From Rhodeus uyekii (lineage: Eukaryota; Chordata; Actinopteri; Cypriniformes; Acheilognathidae), in contig JAWRVZ010000093.1 of NCBI GenBank assembly GCA_037043235.1, forward strand, positions 1,424,501 through 1,488,500: 64,000 nucleotides of DNA. Reading direction: 5' to 3'. Positions 21,851 through 34,232 of the stretch are shown here, in pieces (the stretch's first letter is position 1; every line of letters starts with the position of its first letter). The notes beneath the pieces are model-generated. The model made no database searches. It had not been told where the DNA came from and saw only the letters and a program-made list of their open reading frames with translations. Position numbers and translations under genes: made by a program.

Positions 21851-23577
21851 ATCACAGGCCACGAGCGTGAGGATGAATCTCCAATGCGATGCCACCCACA
21901 GCCACTGATACATTATTCTCATGCTGTGGTTCATCTTCTGCTTTGGTGGATTAAAAATAGCTGTGCGGATTGTAGTGAGATGAAACATCTTACAAAGTTG
22001 AAGACTTTTCATCTCACTGCTATTCCTTAAGCCATGACACAGAAAGTTAAAACTAAGGCACAGGCTACTAAATTGAACATATTTTAAGATATGTCAGTGC
22101 AAGTTGCTTTAAACAGCTCAGACAAGCATTTTAGTCTGGGACTAGGCTTAAGCCTATTGTGAATTTTGACATTTTGAATCTAAGCTCATGTTTATGACTT
22201 GATATGTCATAATTTCATCTTTTCTATGAAATGTAATATAAACAATTAATTAAATATAAACGCTGGCAATGTTAATTAAACACTGGTAGTTTTACTCTGA
22301 ACTTGTCGATTTTTACTTTTTCTCAGAAGCAAATTTCTGTCATGAAACTCTAGATGGCACAGGTTATTTTCCCAAATTTGCTTGCAACCACATTGTCCTC
22401 TATAGGGCACAGCTGATTGGTTCCTGCTGTATATATGAGCTCGCTGCTCAATCTTCAAATACTTGGTCAGCGTTTGCAAGCGCTTTCAGAAACCCTCTCC
22501 TTCCCCAGCTCCACCTGCATAGATCTGTGTTATGTTGTAGAGCAGATGTCGTGTGTGTGAATCGGCAGTAGCAAATCCAGCACTTGCTCTGCAGCAGCAA
22601 CAGAAATAACCACAGCAGAAGCAGATCTATTCCTCCAAGACCCAACATATCAACAGTGTCATATCCATTACCATGCTGAAAACTCAGAGTTGTCATGACA
22701 GAACTGAAATTGCATGGAATCTTATTACATGCAATCCTATAATTGGACCTAATTATATAATCAACACCAGTCGATAGTCTGTGGCGTGTCCGAAATCACA
22801 GAAAGTGTTTAGTGAATGTGCACAGAATCTCTCCAAAAGTAGTAGGTCATCCGGGTTGTTTTTTTGGTGTTGAAAAGTCTATAAATGTGTTTTGTTTCTT
22901 TACAAAGTGACATAAATATAGGAGTTTTAATCGTGTGATTAGGGATCGTTTTATAACATCGTTATCTGTTGGCAAAAAAAAGGCAAGGAAAAAACTTTTC
23001 AGTTTTTAGTACATCGTTGCCATGTAAATGTGCTCAAATATTGCTGTTTTACAAAAACGAATCATGTAATAATTCCTATCAAAATGTCTTTTCATGTACT
23101 GTGTAATACATATATTTTTTTACTTTAAAAACTACATATAGTAAATATACAATATATATGTTCACCTCAAATGAAAAGGTAATTACTTTAAAATTATAAT
23201 TTTATTTATTGGCCTGTTAAATCTAATTCACAAGTTCACATATTACAGTTTTTCTTATTGCGTTGGTGAAATATTCACAAGCAACTCTTAGTTTTAAAAT
23301 CACAACAGATAATCAAAGTGCATTTTTTCAAACATTTAAGCATATTTTCAATTTTGTTAGTACAACACACATAAACAAAATGTATCCTTTTTACTACACA
23401 AAATAAGTGTTTCATCTACGTACTGTAAATGTTTCATTCATGGTAACTGCCTTTCGTAAAGCTCTTACTATCAAACTTTTCAATTATTTAATCCAACTAA
23501 ACTAAATGATTGACCAATTAATCATTTGACATAGTGTCCATATAACTTGTTTGCAATGTCCATTGTGAATAACCAAA
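21851..23577. other. Intergenic DNA between calm3 and the THIK channel gene
   Basis: AT-rich sequence without supported exons or RNA genes. Part of it may be the 3' UTR of the minus-strand channel gene, because minus-strand AATAAA-like signals occur here, but none is decisive. Confidence 0.4.
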
Positions 23578-23579
23578 TA

Positions 23580-23951
23580 CAGTAATCCCTCGCCACTTCG
23601 TGGTTCAAGTTTCGCTCAGTGCATCGTGGATTTTTTTTAAATATTCATCGAAGAATATAAATTCAAAAATACCGCCATATCAGCAGCTGTATTGCGGAAA
23701 GCAGCGCTGTTTCATCGTGATGCGAGAGAAACGGTTTCCCAGGATGCCAGACAAAGAGAGAAACTCTCTCAGAGGCTTTGTACACACCCACAGCACTCAG
23801 ACAAGCACGTGATTGGTTCCCGGTGCGAGATCGACCAATGAGAACACGAGTGGATGTATCCTGTGAGCTGATTGGCTGATCCTACTTCGCATATTTTCAC
23901 CTATCGCGGGGGTTCCGGTCCACATTAACCGAATTAAACGAAGGATTACTG
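23580..23951 (-). mobile_element. TA-flanked pogo/Tigger-like MITE, copy B
   Basis: A 372-bp element between TA dinucleotides (23578-23579 and 23952-23953). Ends are CAGTAATCCCTCGCC and ACGAAGGATTACTG. It shares long blocks with 19419-19750 on the other strand, for example GAGAAACTCTCTCAGAGGC against GCCTCAGAGAGTTTCTCTC. Confidence 0.87.
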
Positions 23952-24000
23952 TATAGTGAATTATTTGTTGTTTATCTTGATAACCACCATTATGTTTAAA

Positions 24001-24001
<1 letters not shown>

Positions 24002-24086
<85 letters not shown>
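24002..24086. repeat. (GT)n then (GA)n microsatellite
   Basis: About 33 GT dinucleotides run to about 24069, followed by about eight GA dinucleotides. The pure repeat is likely to vary in length between individuals. Confidence 0.97.
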
Positions 24087-24576
24087 TTTGTGAACACAGA
24101 GCAGGATAGAAGAGATTGGAGAGACTGTGTAACATCAGCTCGATCATAGGTTCTTCAGTAGAAGGGAGACAGATGGCATCAAGTATAGCATTTTACATTA
24201 CAGTAAGCCATGTGATACTGTAAACAGATTATAACGGTAGAGACTGCCTCATTACTGTAACTCATCCATCATCTGTAAAGGTCAGCTATTTTCTCAATTT
24301 CATAAGTTGTCATGAAGTCAAATTCAAGGCACAGATGATTGTCTACATAACAACTACTGGCTCTGCACCCCTTCCTAAACTCATTACTCCAGACCTACAC
24401 ACCCTCCAGAAGCTTCAGCTCTGCAAATGAACGCCGCAAATGGGCTTTGCATTGATGTTTGTCTCTTGTTATTGCTGATTTGACAATGTAACTGTTCTCA
24501 CATCCTCCCGCACACTGTGATGATGACTAAGATGGTAGTTCTTGCTGAGAGCACTGAAAACTTCTGTCTCTGCATC

Positions 24577-27500
24577 TTACTTTGGCAGTTTTTCCGAATC
24601 TCTGATTTCGTGTTCAAAGGTTGGGCCGCTGTCCTGGCTCTGGCACACGGTTTCTACTGCAGCGCTGGCACACTTACACTTGTTCTTGGACGAGTGAGAG
24701 GCCTTGACCACATGACAGGTGGTGTGATGGTCGGTTGTGGCCTGAAGATTGACCGGTTCTTTGACTTTCAGATCTGTGACGGAGCAGCAGCAATGCAGAC
24801 TGAACAGCTTGCCCAAAATCCAGTTCAACATTTGTCTGATGATGACGGTGCTGACGCTGAAAAAGGAGTAGGTGGAGCTCACGCCAAGGATGATCATTAA
24901 ACTGTTAGCTATCTGGTATACCCAACGTGCTTCATAATGGGCCTTCTGTCCGCTCACCATGTCCCCGAAACCCATAGTGCTGAAAGCCACAAAGCAGAAG
25001 TACATAGACTCTAGGTAGCTCCAATCCTCCATCGTCGAGTACAGGCCAGATGCACCGCAGTACACCAGAAGTGCAACTGTTCCCAAAATGAGGGTTACAC
25101 AGTAAACTGAAGGTTTACAGTCCTCCTGACCATCTCCATCTTCTGGTTGTGTGTTTAAATGTGGGACGATGTGTTTTTGACTCAGCTTTGTCCTTTGTTT
25201 TTTCTTTCGACGTCTGTGTGTGAGGAATTTAATCAGCGTTATCATGCATTCCAGAAAGAGGTTGAAGAATAGGATGGTGGTTGCGCAGCCTATCAGCCCA
25301 TAGAAGATAAGGAAGAGTTTTCCATTGAGGGTAGCGGGTGCTGCCATCCCAAAACCTGAAATGGGCACACAAATGCTACTTTTATTTCTGCCATGTAAAG
25401 ATATGCAATGCAATTCAATCTGAAAAGCAAAATGATAGCTTATAAACAGTGAGTTTTGATAGTGGAATTACAAAAAATTTAAATATAGTTTTACCGCAAC
25501 AAAGTCAAGATTTTCATCAGCCTTGAGCATCATTTCATAATCTTGAGGTAATCTTTTGTTGTGTTATGCAAGCAAGACATTTACACATTTCATTTAGTCC
25601 AGTGGTTCTCAAATAGTGGGGCGTGACCCTGGAGTACATGCTTTTTTTTTGCCAGGGAGTAGGTTTTCTTGCACTGAACAAGAGCAGCATATATGAAGTT
25701 CAGATAACCATCCCCTCATCCTTTGACGTGTACGATCCAGGGCCGGCGCCACGGGGGGGCGTGAGGGGGCGACGCCCCCTCACCGGGACTCTCCCGCCCC
25801 CTCAGATCACCATGAATGTTAAAGTGATTTTAATGATAAATAAAATATTTTATTTAAAAAAATTACATTTGCCAATTGCCCTTTCTTCCAGTTAGAGTCA
25901 ATATTAATCTTAAATAGCAACATTTTAGTAAAGAAAAGTCTGTTAGGCAAAGTCGAATTTTGATTGGTCGTGTCGTTTGACTAGCGTGCTTCCCCACCCC
26001 CACTCTAACGTCACATTACATTTCTCGCGCACCAGAACATACACAATTAATTAATTTTTCGAAGCTACTACGGATGATCATTACTCTTGTTTCAAAATGT
26101 ATATTCGAAAGTGGATTAAAAAGACAGAGTCTACCACAACACCTGCTACTTAAAGTTTTGCTTCACCTGACAATGCAGGCCCGCTTACGCCACTGGTGGC
26201 AGTTACTCAGCCGTTCAAAAGCAAAGAGTCACCGTCACTGTCCAGTGCACCAGAGGATCTCGGTAAAGACAGGTTTTTTTAAAACAGTTTCCAAAGAAAC
26301 AGCAACATATAAATGACTGTCAGCGGTCATTTTCGCAAAATTGGTACAACGATAGGGAATGGCTAGAATATTCGAAGCAAGGAGATTCGGCATCAGTTTT
26401 CCTTGTCGTAAATAAATGCCGTTTATGTGATGATTATATTTTTTAAAAAGCCTGTTTATGTGATCACTATTCTTCTGACATATTCTTACGTAATCTTATG
26501 TGATGTCCTGTTCACTTTTCAACGTAAATGAAATTAAAAAGTAACATTAGCTTATAATTTTTAAAATGAAACTAAAAACTTGTTTTAATGGCTACAAGTA
26601 GGCTAGGAGCGCGACAAATACCGGTGCGCGATTCGTGAGTGAAGCTTCCCTTTGCTTCGCGCATGCTCTGGTAAGGCTGTTTTTTTGCATTCTTATTTCC
26701 TTTCCCTGTGTAGGCTCTTTTATATTAGGCTATATGACTGTGTAAACAGCTCAGCAACCCTTTTATTTAAATTTTTAATGTAGGCCACACACAGTATATT
26801 GCATTATGATTGCAAGAAGAATCAACATTGTGAAAAAAGTGTGCAGTCAAATGTCCGGGTGTGTATGAAGCTTCAACGAGTGTTTTTATCAATTTATTTG
26901 TTGTACTTTAGTGTTTTATAGACTCGATATTGTTTATTAAAATAAAAAAAATAAAAAAACACCCTGTTTATGTGATCACCGCCCCCTTTCAGTATTTCAC
27001 ACGCCCCCTCTTCAGGACTCGGCTGGCGCCGGCTCTGGTACGATCACACCGGTGTTCATATGTGTCACGTGATCAACCACTAAATTCACATGTGTTTTCA
27101 TGCGTTATCTGGCACTGATCCAACAGAGCTTGTCATTTATCACAACAATTCAGTGTTTTCAACCACATAAGGATTCTTTTAGGTTTCAAGTTGGTGACTA
27201 TTTTAAATAAAAAAGAAAAACTAAATAAATGTATTAATCTATTATACAGCGCTTTTTGTGACTGCGGTATGTCACGTGACAAGCATGACGCGTTGCCATG
27301 GAAACCATAAGACGAACGTTCCAAAATGGGGGGAGGGGGGGCGCGCGAAATGTTTACCTCTTCCTAGGGGGGGCGTGACAGAAAATAATTGAGAAGCACT
27401 GATTTAGTCTATTGACAGACTACACTTCACATTGGACATTGTACGTTTAAAGATCTGCCTACGTGTATCCGTGATTACAGAGCAATTATGTTCTGAGCTC

Positions 27501-28017
27501 TGGGGATTTAAATCAGGAAATTGATTTTCTTGTTATTTCACCACTGAAAGATAAGCTCAGAGGCTGATTAAACAAGATTGTTGAAGATTGTTATCACGTG
27601 TAAACAGTCGTTCTGTATGAACGTTGTTTCTTCCAAAGCGAATGACTACATGGAGTCGTTAAGTGGGAGAAATATTAGTAAGCTTCTTCAAATACAGGGA
27701 CAGATGTACGCAAAGAAAAGATTGTTTAGGTAATGAATAGACTTTATGTCAATATGGAGAATTGCATTAGTGGCTAAATACCAAATTCACACAGATGTTT
27801 TAATTACACTTTGTATTATTATTTTTTTATAATTACAATGATTACAATAATTCAGTCGTTTCAATTAGATAACATGGAAAGTTAAAGGTACGAAAAAATA
27901 TAAGTTTATATAAACATAAGAACTTTATGTGATATATTAGCAATAGATAGAACAATAGACAGACAGATAGATAGATGAAGGAACAGACGATTGGGCGGAT
28001 AAAATACAGAGACAAAC

Positions 28018-28064
<47 letters not shown>

Positions 28065-28065
28065 C

Positions 28066-28111
<46 letters not shown>

Positions 28112-28141
28112 GTGAATGGACAAATGATAGATAGACGGATG

Positions 28142-28211
<70 letters not shown>

Positions 28212-28605
28212 GAGACAGATACGGTGTCATGATTGATCCACACATACCAATAGTGCTGACTACAGTAGCCACAAAGTAAAAAGCTCCTGAGAAATCCCAT
28301 CGAGGTCTCCGTGGGTCCATTCGAATCCCGGCAGCAACAGCCCCCTCATAGTGTCCCAGCAGCTCACGCAAGTCCTCCAAAGGAACCTGGTGGTCCTGAA
28401 CAAATTCAGCCAACTGTCTGTTCCATTTGCAATGAGCCTCCAGTTCTGAAGGTCTCTCGAGGGCCGAGAAAACAGCAGCCCCAAATAAGGTGTAGAACAC
28501 AATCGCAAACCATAATAGGAACATTCGGACAAAGTCTAAGTTGATATTAGACCAAATGCAGCCACAGCCTTTCCTTCTCCTACCAAAATGATCTGACTGA
28601 ACCAT
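24577..28605 (-). CDS. THIK-type two-pore-domain potassium channel, complete, two exons
   Basis: Subunit of a dimeric background K+ channel of the KCNK12/KCNK13 (THIK) family. Exon 1 is 28248-28605 (ATG at 28605) and exon 2 is 24577-25355. The phase-1 GT-AG intron falls inside the first selectivity filter, and the CDS is 1137 nt (378 aa). Visible parts: M1 (about residues 25-48, ending GAAVFSALE), the extracellular cap helix region, pore 1 with STIGFGM (about 117-123), M2 including TTILFFNLFLE, a basic loop (RRRKKKQR), M3, pore 2 with STMGFGDM, and M4 ending near LNWILGK. RPRWDFSGAFYFV and WKPSVY-like KPSVYCVTLILG are THIK signatures. The tail is shorter than in human KCNK13 or KCNK12 (about 408 and 430 aa). 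It is not clearly the ortholog of either, so no symbol is given. It lies 2.9 kb upstream of calm3 on the same strand. Confidence 0.92.
25600..27401. mobile_element. hAT element (outer), host of a second hAT
   Basis: Ends CAGTGGTTCTCAA and TTGAGAAGCACTG are inverted repeats with one mismatch. The 8-bp flanks are identical: ATTTAGTC at 25592-25599 and 27402-27409. Without the nested insertion the element would be about 494 bp and non-coding. It sits in the single intron of the THIK channel gene. Confidence 0.93.
25738..27037 (+). mobile_element. hAT element (inner) with remnant transposase N-terminus
   Basis: Ends CAGGGCCGGCGCC and GGCGCCGGCTCTG are inverted repeats. The 8-bp flanks GTACGATC at 25730-25737 and 27038-27045 are identical, so it jumped into the outer hAT. 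A plus-strand decayed coding stretch at about 26095-26420 still reads MYIRKWIKKTES, SKESPSLSSAPEDLG and NWYNDREWLEYS. This resembles the disordered start and TTF-type zinc-finger lead-in of ZMYM1-like hAT transposases. The catalytic part is missing, so it is a deletion derivative. Confidence 0.92.
27957..28212. repeat. Large (GATA)n microsatellite
   Basis: About 250 bp of GATA/GACA repeat in two long blocks (about 28018-28112 and 28139-28210) with decayed units around them. On the minus strand it begins about 35 nt after the donor of THIK channel exon 1 (GT at 28247-28246). Confidence 0.97.
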
Positions 28606-30845
28606 TAATATCGATAAATAAAAAAATTACAAAACCAGCAGGTCTTGCATTTCACCTCCAGAGAACAATCCAAACAATTCCTCTAACCGAATATTTACCA
28701 CACCATCCTTAAAAGCTATTGATCCAAAAACAGATTCAAATTCAGAAGCTGTTGCAGAAAATGCTGTGCTGACTGCTAAGTACAGCGAAAGATAAACACG
28801 ATCATCCTTGCCATGTCTCCACTTATGTACACTTCACATATTGTGCTTTATTTACCCTGCCTTTATTACTGTCATGTATGGTAGTGTAGCCTATGGTTAA
28901 AGGTCTGGGCAAGAGATTTGAGGGCTCATACGCTGCAAAAGGTTACCTGTGAATCTTCATCAGTGTGCAAAGACTTTTAGGGATTCAGAGGGATTGTCTC
29001 TTTAATGCATACTAAGCTGTTTTGGATAAAAGCATCAGCTAAATTATGATACAGTCAATACCTACAGTTAATCAACTGCCGTGTTTAAAACAGCTCAAAA
29101 CACTTGAGATTTGAAGATGCCTTTTGCAAACTTAATATTTGTCCATAATATTTTAAAATACACTGCTTTTCAAAATTGTAGGGTTAAGTTAATCTTTTTT
29201 CATTTTTGGAAAGAAATTTCTTATCATCGCCAAGACTCAATTACAGTAAGACTGTACTGTAATCGTAGTTGTAACTTATTCCTGTGATGAAAGCTGAATT
29301 TTCAGCATTATTACTCACATGATCCTGCAGAAATCATTCTAATATAATGAATTGCTGCTCAAGAAATATTTATTATTATCAATGTTGACAACAGTTGTGG
29401 TGCTTTAATTTTTTTTGGAGGAAATCAGAATTCTTTGATAAATATAAATCTCTGTAACTAAAAATAACTTTGCAACTACTTGCCAACTAACTCTCATTAG
29501 AGTATCATTAGACTAGTAAACTGTTTGAGTAAGTAGAATAAAATCAAAATAATGTTACCAAATTCTTTTAATTATTTAAATTAACTTAATGCATGCTTGC
29601 TGATAAAGTTATTCAATTATGTTACCCAATTCTTAGTGTACCTAAATATTTCATATTTTCACTGATCATTTTATGTATATCGTATAAATAAACTGTATAT
29701 CGTTTTACATTACACCTATATGTAACCTTTAAAAACGAGAAAACAACTGCATAATTGTCATTTCAATATTTGCATTTACCTCTGTCTGTCCAGTGTTAAA
29801 CAGTCAGTGTAAATCCACAATTTTATTTCACAAAAACACTGCAGAATTTGAACAATATAAGCCTTAATTTGAGTTGATCTAGTCTAACTCCGGTAGGTGG
29901 AAGCAATGGACGGAATTACAAGTTTGACCAGTATTTCGGGATTTTACATTTACAGCATTTACGAGATCAACTAAATGTCTGACTATAGTGTGACCTGAAC
30001 ATTTAAGGAGTGTGTGTCAGATCGCCATGGTTTGGTCGTGATAAAGGGTTAATGGAAAGTGTTTGCTTGACTGGAACAGACATCCGAAAGGCAACCTCTT
30101 GTTGACGGAAGTAGGCATGCTATTGTTTTCATGACTCTCTGTAATCACTTTTTTCTACTTTGTCCCTCCGTCGTATCTCTTAACTCACAGGAACGATAAC
30201 GTTAGATTAGCCAGTGGACGGTTGTTTGACTGATTGTGTTGCGCGTTTGCGGGTGCAGCTCCTCCAAACTTTGAACTGCTACTATGAGGAAAAATCCCCG
30301 TATGTTGAATGACAGTCAGGTCTGCATACGATAAACACAACGCATATCTGCATGCAGCAACGTGGCCATGCACACCATATGAACAAATAGGATATATACT
30401 CCACATGACTGAACATGAATGCAACAATTCTGAGATATTGCGTTACTTAGTGATGTAATGCGAGTAGGAGTTGCTAAAACCTAGGTTTTCTATACATTTC
30501 AGATTTTGCCTTTTAAATGATTATAGCATATAATGATAAGCAAAACTAATGAAACTGTATAAGCAACTTAGTTATATTTTTGACTCGATAGCCTCAGCAC
30601 GTTGCTAATGACCAATACTAGGGTCCGTAAGTCCATTGAATGTCAATATTTAAAATGTAAGACTGGTAATTTGCTGCATTCACATTCCCAAGTTTTCAAT
30701 GAATTCATTGCATTCATTGAAAAGTATCCGGATGTGCCACTACCTTGTGCATATTGAAAAGTGAGGCCACAGAGGAGTTATGAATGGCAGTGAAGTGATG
30801 CAACTGACCGTGTAGGTCACATCACAGATGGCACACATTTTTGCA
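28606..30845. other. 5' flank of the THIK channel gene and intergenic DNA
   Basis: No exon with supported splice sites was found. The channel's 5' UTR and promoter should begin just beyond 28605, but I see no TATA box or CpG-rich stretch. The segment includes one degenerate interspersed repeat, listed separately. Confidence 0.4.
29160..29450 (+). mobile_element. Interspersed fish repeat, copy
   Basis: Contains TTATTCCTGTGATGAAAGC, TGAATTTTCAGCATTATTAC, ATGATCCTGCAGAAATCATT and CTGCTCAAGAAATATTTATT in the same order as the copies near 11.8 kb, 35 kb and 50.4 kb. Confidence 0.65.
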
Positions 30846-30849
30846 TTTA

Positions 30850-30996
30850 TGCATTTGGCAGACGCTTTTATCCAAAGCAACTTACATTAAATTCAAGGAA
30901 CACATTGACATTCTAATCAGTTCTTGATTTCCCTGGGGATCGAACCCATGACCTTGGTGTTGCAAGCACCACACTCTACTGTTTGAGCAACAGGAA
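30850..30996 (-). mobile_element. tRNA-derived SINE copy (reverse)
   Basis: Starts with the tail complement (GCATTTGGCAGACGCTTTTA), has the B-box complement GGGATCGAACCC and ends at TTGAGCAACAGGAA. Same family as 7781-7938. Confidence 0.85.
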
Positions 30997-31049
30997 CATT
31001 TGCAAGAGAAAAAAAAGTTGTATGTTTGCACATACTTCTGCAAGATGTC

Positions 31050-31265
31050 TGTTAAAGAGCAACTGCGAAAGCATCTGCAACGTACAAACATCTGAGAAAC
31101 ATCTTTAAGATGTCAGTTTTACATATATTCATAAATGCCTTAAAGACACTAAAAGTCTATTTAATGTCTGACAGGAAGCGTCCTAGAGATGTATTGCACT
31201 CTAAAAAAACACGTCTTCCAGATGTAAACATGCACATCAAATAGACGTCTCTGAGATGTACATGT
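31050..31265. repeat. Degenerate GATGTCT-rich interspersed repeat
   Basis: Repeated variants of CATCT/AGATGT and GACGTCT (AAGATGTCTGTTAAAG, TCTTTAAGATGTC, AATAGACGTCTCTGAGATG) in both orientations. A short similar piece lies at about 46917-46985. It looks like a decayed MITE with internal repeats. Confidence 0.45.
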
Positions 31266-32328
31266 CCTATCAGGAATGACAGTCTCGAATCAAGTTTCAA
31301 ACCAAATGTACTTCGGACTAATTCGGATGTAGCTAAAATGTCAGAATTACCATACTTACAATATTCCGTATAAAGTGTACATCCTCGATAAACTAAACTC
31401 AACTAAACTACAGAAATTTCAGGTAAAGTTCAAACTTTTAATTACGGTAATTCCGACATCATTTAAACAGACCATATTGCTGAACTTTGAACATTTGGGA
31501 TCATTCAGACATACTTTGTTGAGGTCATCACCACCAAAATTGTCAAAGGCACACTGACGTGTCTTGAAATGTGCAGCACTATTCAAATTTTCACTGAGGT
31601 AAGAATACAGGGCAGGACATGTTAAACATGTTAAAAAAAGAAGAAGCCAATAGCGTTTTGTTTATGAAATAGCTTGGCCAGAACTGTTGAGCACAATGAA
31701 GCCCCAGTTTCCTCCTAATCAAAATGTGCCATTTACCATGTAGAAAATTATAAATGTGTGAACAAGGGATCGACTTCACCCCGCAGCATCAGCATCTTTT
31801 TAAAGGGTAGAATGCTTAGGATTCTAGAGATTATTTGATTGGACAGAAAATCCAAAAAGTTGAGTGCAGAGTCATGTCCTCAAAATCATTGATCCATATT
31901 TTCAGAAGTGAGAGACTTAAGTTTTGAATGAATATATCTTCTAAATGCGAATTTTGTCATTGTTTTGAAGCACACTAGCTTATAGATAACAGTAAGGCTA
32001 ACATTCAAACTAAAAGCCACAAAACGTCAATTTTGATTTCATGGGGACTTTAACCTGTTACAGGCAAAACTGTGATGCAAACGTTAGGCCTGATGCAAAT
32101 GGTGTGGCATAAGCTCTTAAAGTGCAGTCCCACTTACTATTGTCCCACAAAATTTTGCATGCAATATCTAGCCATTTTAATAGGAATCCACATGATCAGG
32201 AGTATCGTGTGAGGAAGAAAAAGTCCCTTTTGTGTTCCTTACGCATATGTTCAAGTTGGTTATGCAAATTAGGTTAAAAGACAGACATTTTGACCACTAA
32301 CCCTGAGCTGTGCATCGATATGCATATA

Positions 32329-33406
32329 CAATGGAATACGGTTATATCGACGGCCTCGGGGGTTGCAAAAAAAGCGTTGAGATAACCGTTTAGTGAGATA
32401 ACCAACACCCAATATGGCGATTTGTTTGATGAAGCGATCGAAAATTTACATACACTGTATTTGTTTGCTAACAACAAAAGGCATATGTGCACCAACTAAC
32501 AGCAGAGATTTACCAGAATACAATAAAAATACCTTCGATTCTCGATACAAACCTTTAATTATATTCTCCCGCATTGCAAACACAATGATCGCTCACAGCG
32601 TAAACACAGTCACATACGTGTACACACATTCGCTCATAACATATTCGTGAGGTCATCACGCTGTACTAGATTGCATACTTTCTTGCGTTCTGCCTGTCTA
32701 ATGTGCTTTCTCAACAAATTCAGCTTCGTCCCGTCTTTTAACAACTGGCTTCTTCAATCTGAGCAGAGCTCACGTCAGAACTGAAGCAGAGTTTGTGTGT
32801 GTGTGTTTATCGAAGCCTCATACTCATTGGTTAGTAACCGCTCGTTACCGACCAATGTCAAAATATTTGAGAAAACCAATCAAATCAGAGAAGGCGGGCT
32901 TTATGTTAACACAGCTGTGAGTGCTTTGGGATGGGGGTGGGACCCACGGCAGCACTTACTGCTCGTTGAGAAGCGTAAGAATGATATGTGCTTTCACTCT
33001 AGATAGTCTCCAATAACTCCAGATAAAGTCGTTAGATTTGTCGCTAGTTGCTTTTTTGAAAATGTGGTCTGAATACTCGCTAAATATAGCGACAAAGGCG
33101 CTAAGTTGGCAACACTGTCAGCAAGTTCTTCTGAGGCTGCACGGCACCACTGGAGATTCACGTGCGATCCATGTGCAACGCGAACTCAGCGCATGCGCAG
33201 TGAACTAGGTACGGTCTTAGTCACGAGTTAACCATGTGAAGTGTTGAATTTGTCCCTCTTTTGTGCTCGAGATACTAGGATTCGGCGACATTAAAGAATC
33301 GACGTAACCGATGAGAAAATACTTAGACAAATAGGGAGTTTGGCGGTTCCACTTCAAAAATGTCGTCATAATAGGATTGGCCGAGAGTCGAGATAATACT
33401 CCACTG
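32329..33406 (+). mobile_element. TA-flanked pogo/Tigger-like element, copy C (1.08 kb)
   Basis: TA dinucleotides flank at 32327-32328 and 33407-33408. The left end is CAATGGAATACGGTTATATC and the right end is GATAATACTCCACTG, imperfect complements of CAGTGGAGT..TATATCGAC. It shares long blocks with 36577-37231 in reverse (for example CGACGGCCTCGGGGGTTGC). No intact transposase ORF. It ends about 0.8 kb upstream of the slc37a4 start codon. Confidence 0.85.
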
Positions 33407-33444
33407 TATTGTGAAATTTAACTAAAAATGCCTTATCCTTTAGT

Positions 33445-33590
33445 GGTCTGACCTGGTTTTAGCTGGTTTAGCCTGACAAGCTAACACTTTCCTGATCATC
33501 TAAAGAGGCCAAAACCAGCCTTGAAACCATGAAAACCAGCCTGCTAATCCAACTTTGACCAGGCTTCTCTCTTTTTCTCAGCAGGGAATT
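33445..33590. mobile_element. Palindromic 'CCAGC' MITE-like repeat
   Basis: Complementary arms built from CTGGTTTTAGCTGGTTTAGC and AAAACCAGCCTTGAAACC / AAAACCAGCCTGCTAATCC, with a central TTTCCTGATCATCTAAAGAG. This foldback repeat type is common in cyprinid DNA. Ends are approximate. Confidence 0.55.
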
Positions 33591-33949
33591 GTTTAACATG
33601 GTGTAAAATCTACTCCGATGGATAGCAAGGAATACATTTAATGACACAACAAATCAGAGAAAAACATATTTCTAGACTACACGATTATAATTAGTCAACT
33701 TTGAGCTGTCGGTGGTGCACATTTGGTGCTTGGCCCCTAAATAGCATAAAGCAATGATTCTTACACAACACACACCGCCAATGGTCAAACCTATAAGCTG
33801 TCACATACAGACCCCGCGTCAATCATTAAACTCCTTCGATTATGGGATCTTCAATAAACACCCTCTTCACAACAAGTTTAAGACAACAATAAAGTAAGAA
33901 AAATACTGGCTATAGTAGACCTGCTGCAAACGAAACGTCAGTGGCACGC

Positions 33950-34232
33950 CGTGCGTGCTCCGTTTTAGTTCAGTAGAGTATGTTACAGTTTGTCCCTTGA
34001 CACTGTTCCCTTGAAAGCAGTTGTTTGCCGGAGAACACTCCAAAGATCTCTGCCAGGTTGACCATTAACCCTGCCACTGATTACAGCTCTTTCCCCTGGC
34101 CTCACCAGCTCTTCATGTTTCACAGATCCACACTCGTGAGTTCATAGCCCTCAGATGCTCCTGGTATCTCCTGTGTCGAGCTGAAGAAGACCCTCAGATT
34201 TCCTTCCTTATCGTGTTAAATTTGTGCCAAAC
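33950..34232 (+). promoter_or_regulatory. slc37a4 upstream region and 5' UTR
   Basis: The roughly 280 bp before the ATG has fewer AT runs than its surroundings, but I see no clear TATA box or CpG island. The transcription start is not determined. The coding start is fixed by protein alignment to the family. Confidence 0.3.

Noticed and set aside
23797..24147. 116-residue ORF with a His/Thr repeat
   Set aside because: Translation of the (GT)n microsatellite.
24517..24900. 127-residue plus-strand ORF
   Set aside because: Antisense shadow of the THIK channel's second exon.
27842..28300. 152-residue Ser/Ile/Tyr/Leu repeat ORF
   Set aside because: Direct translation of the GATA microsatellite, joined by chance to the open exon 1 frame of the THIK channel.
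34224..34232. Upstream GTG as the slc37a4 start
   Set aside because: The ATG at 34233 aligns with the family start and places Arg28 at the expected position.
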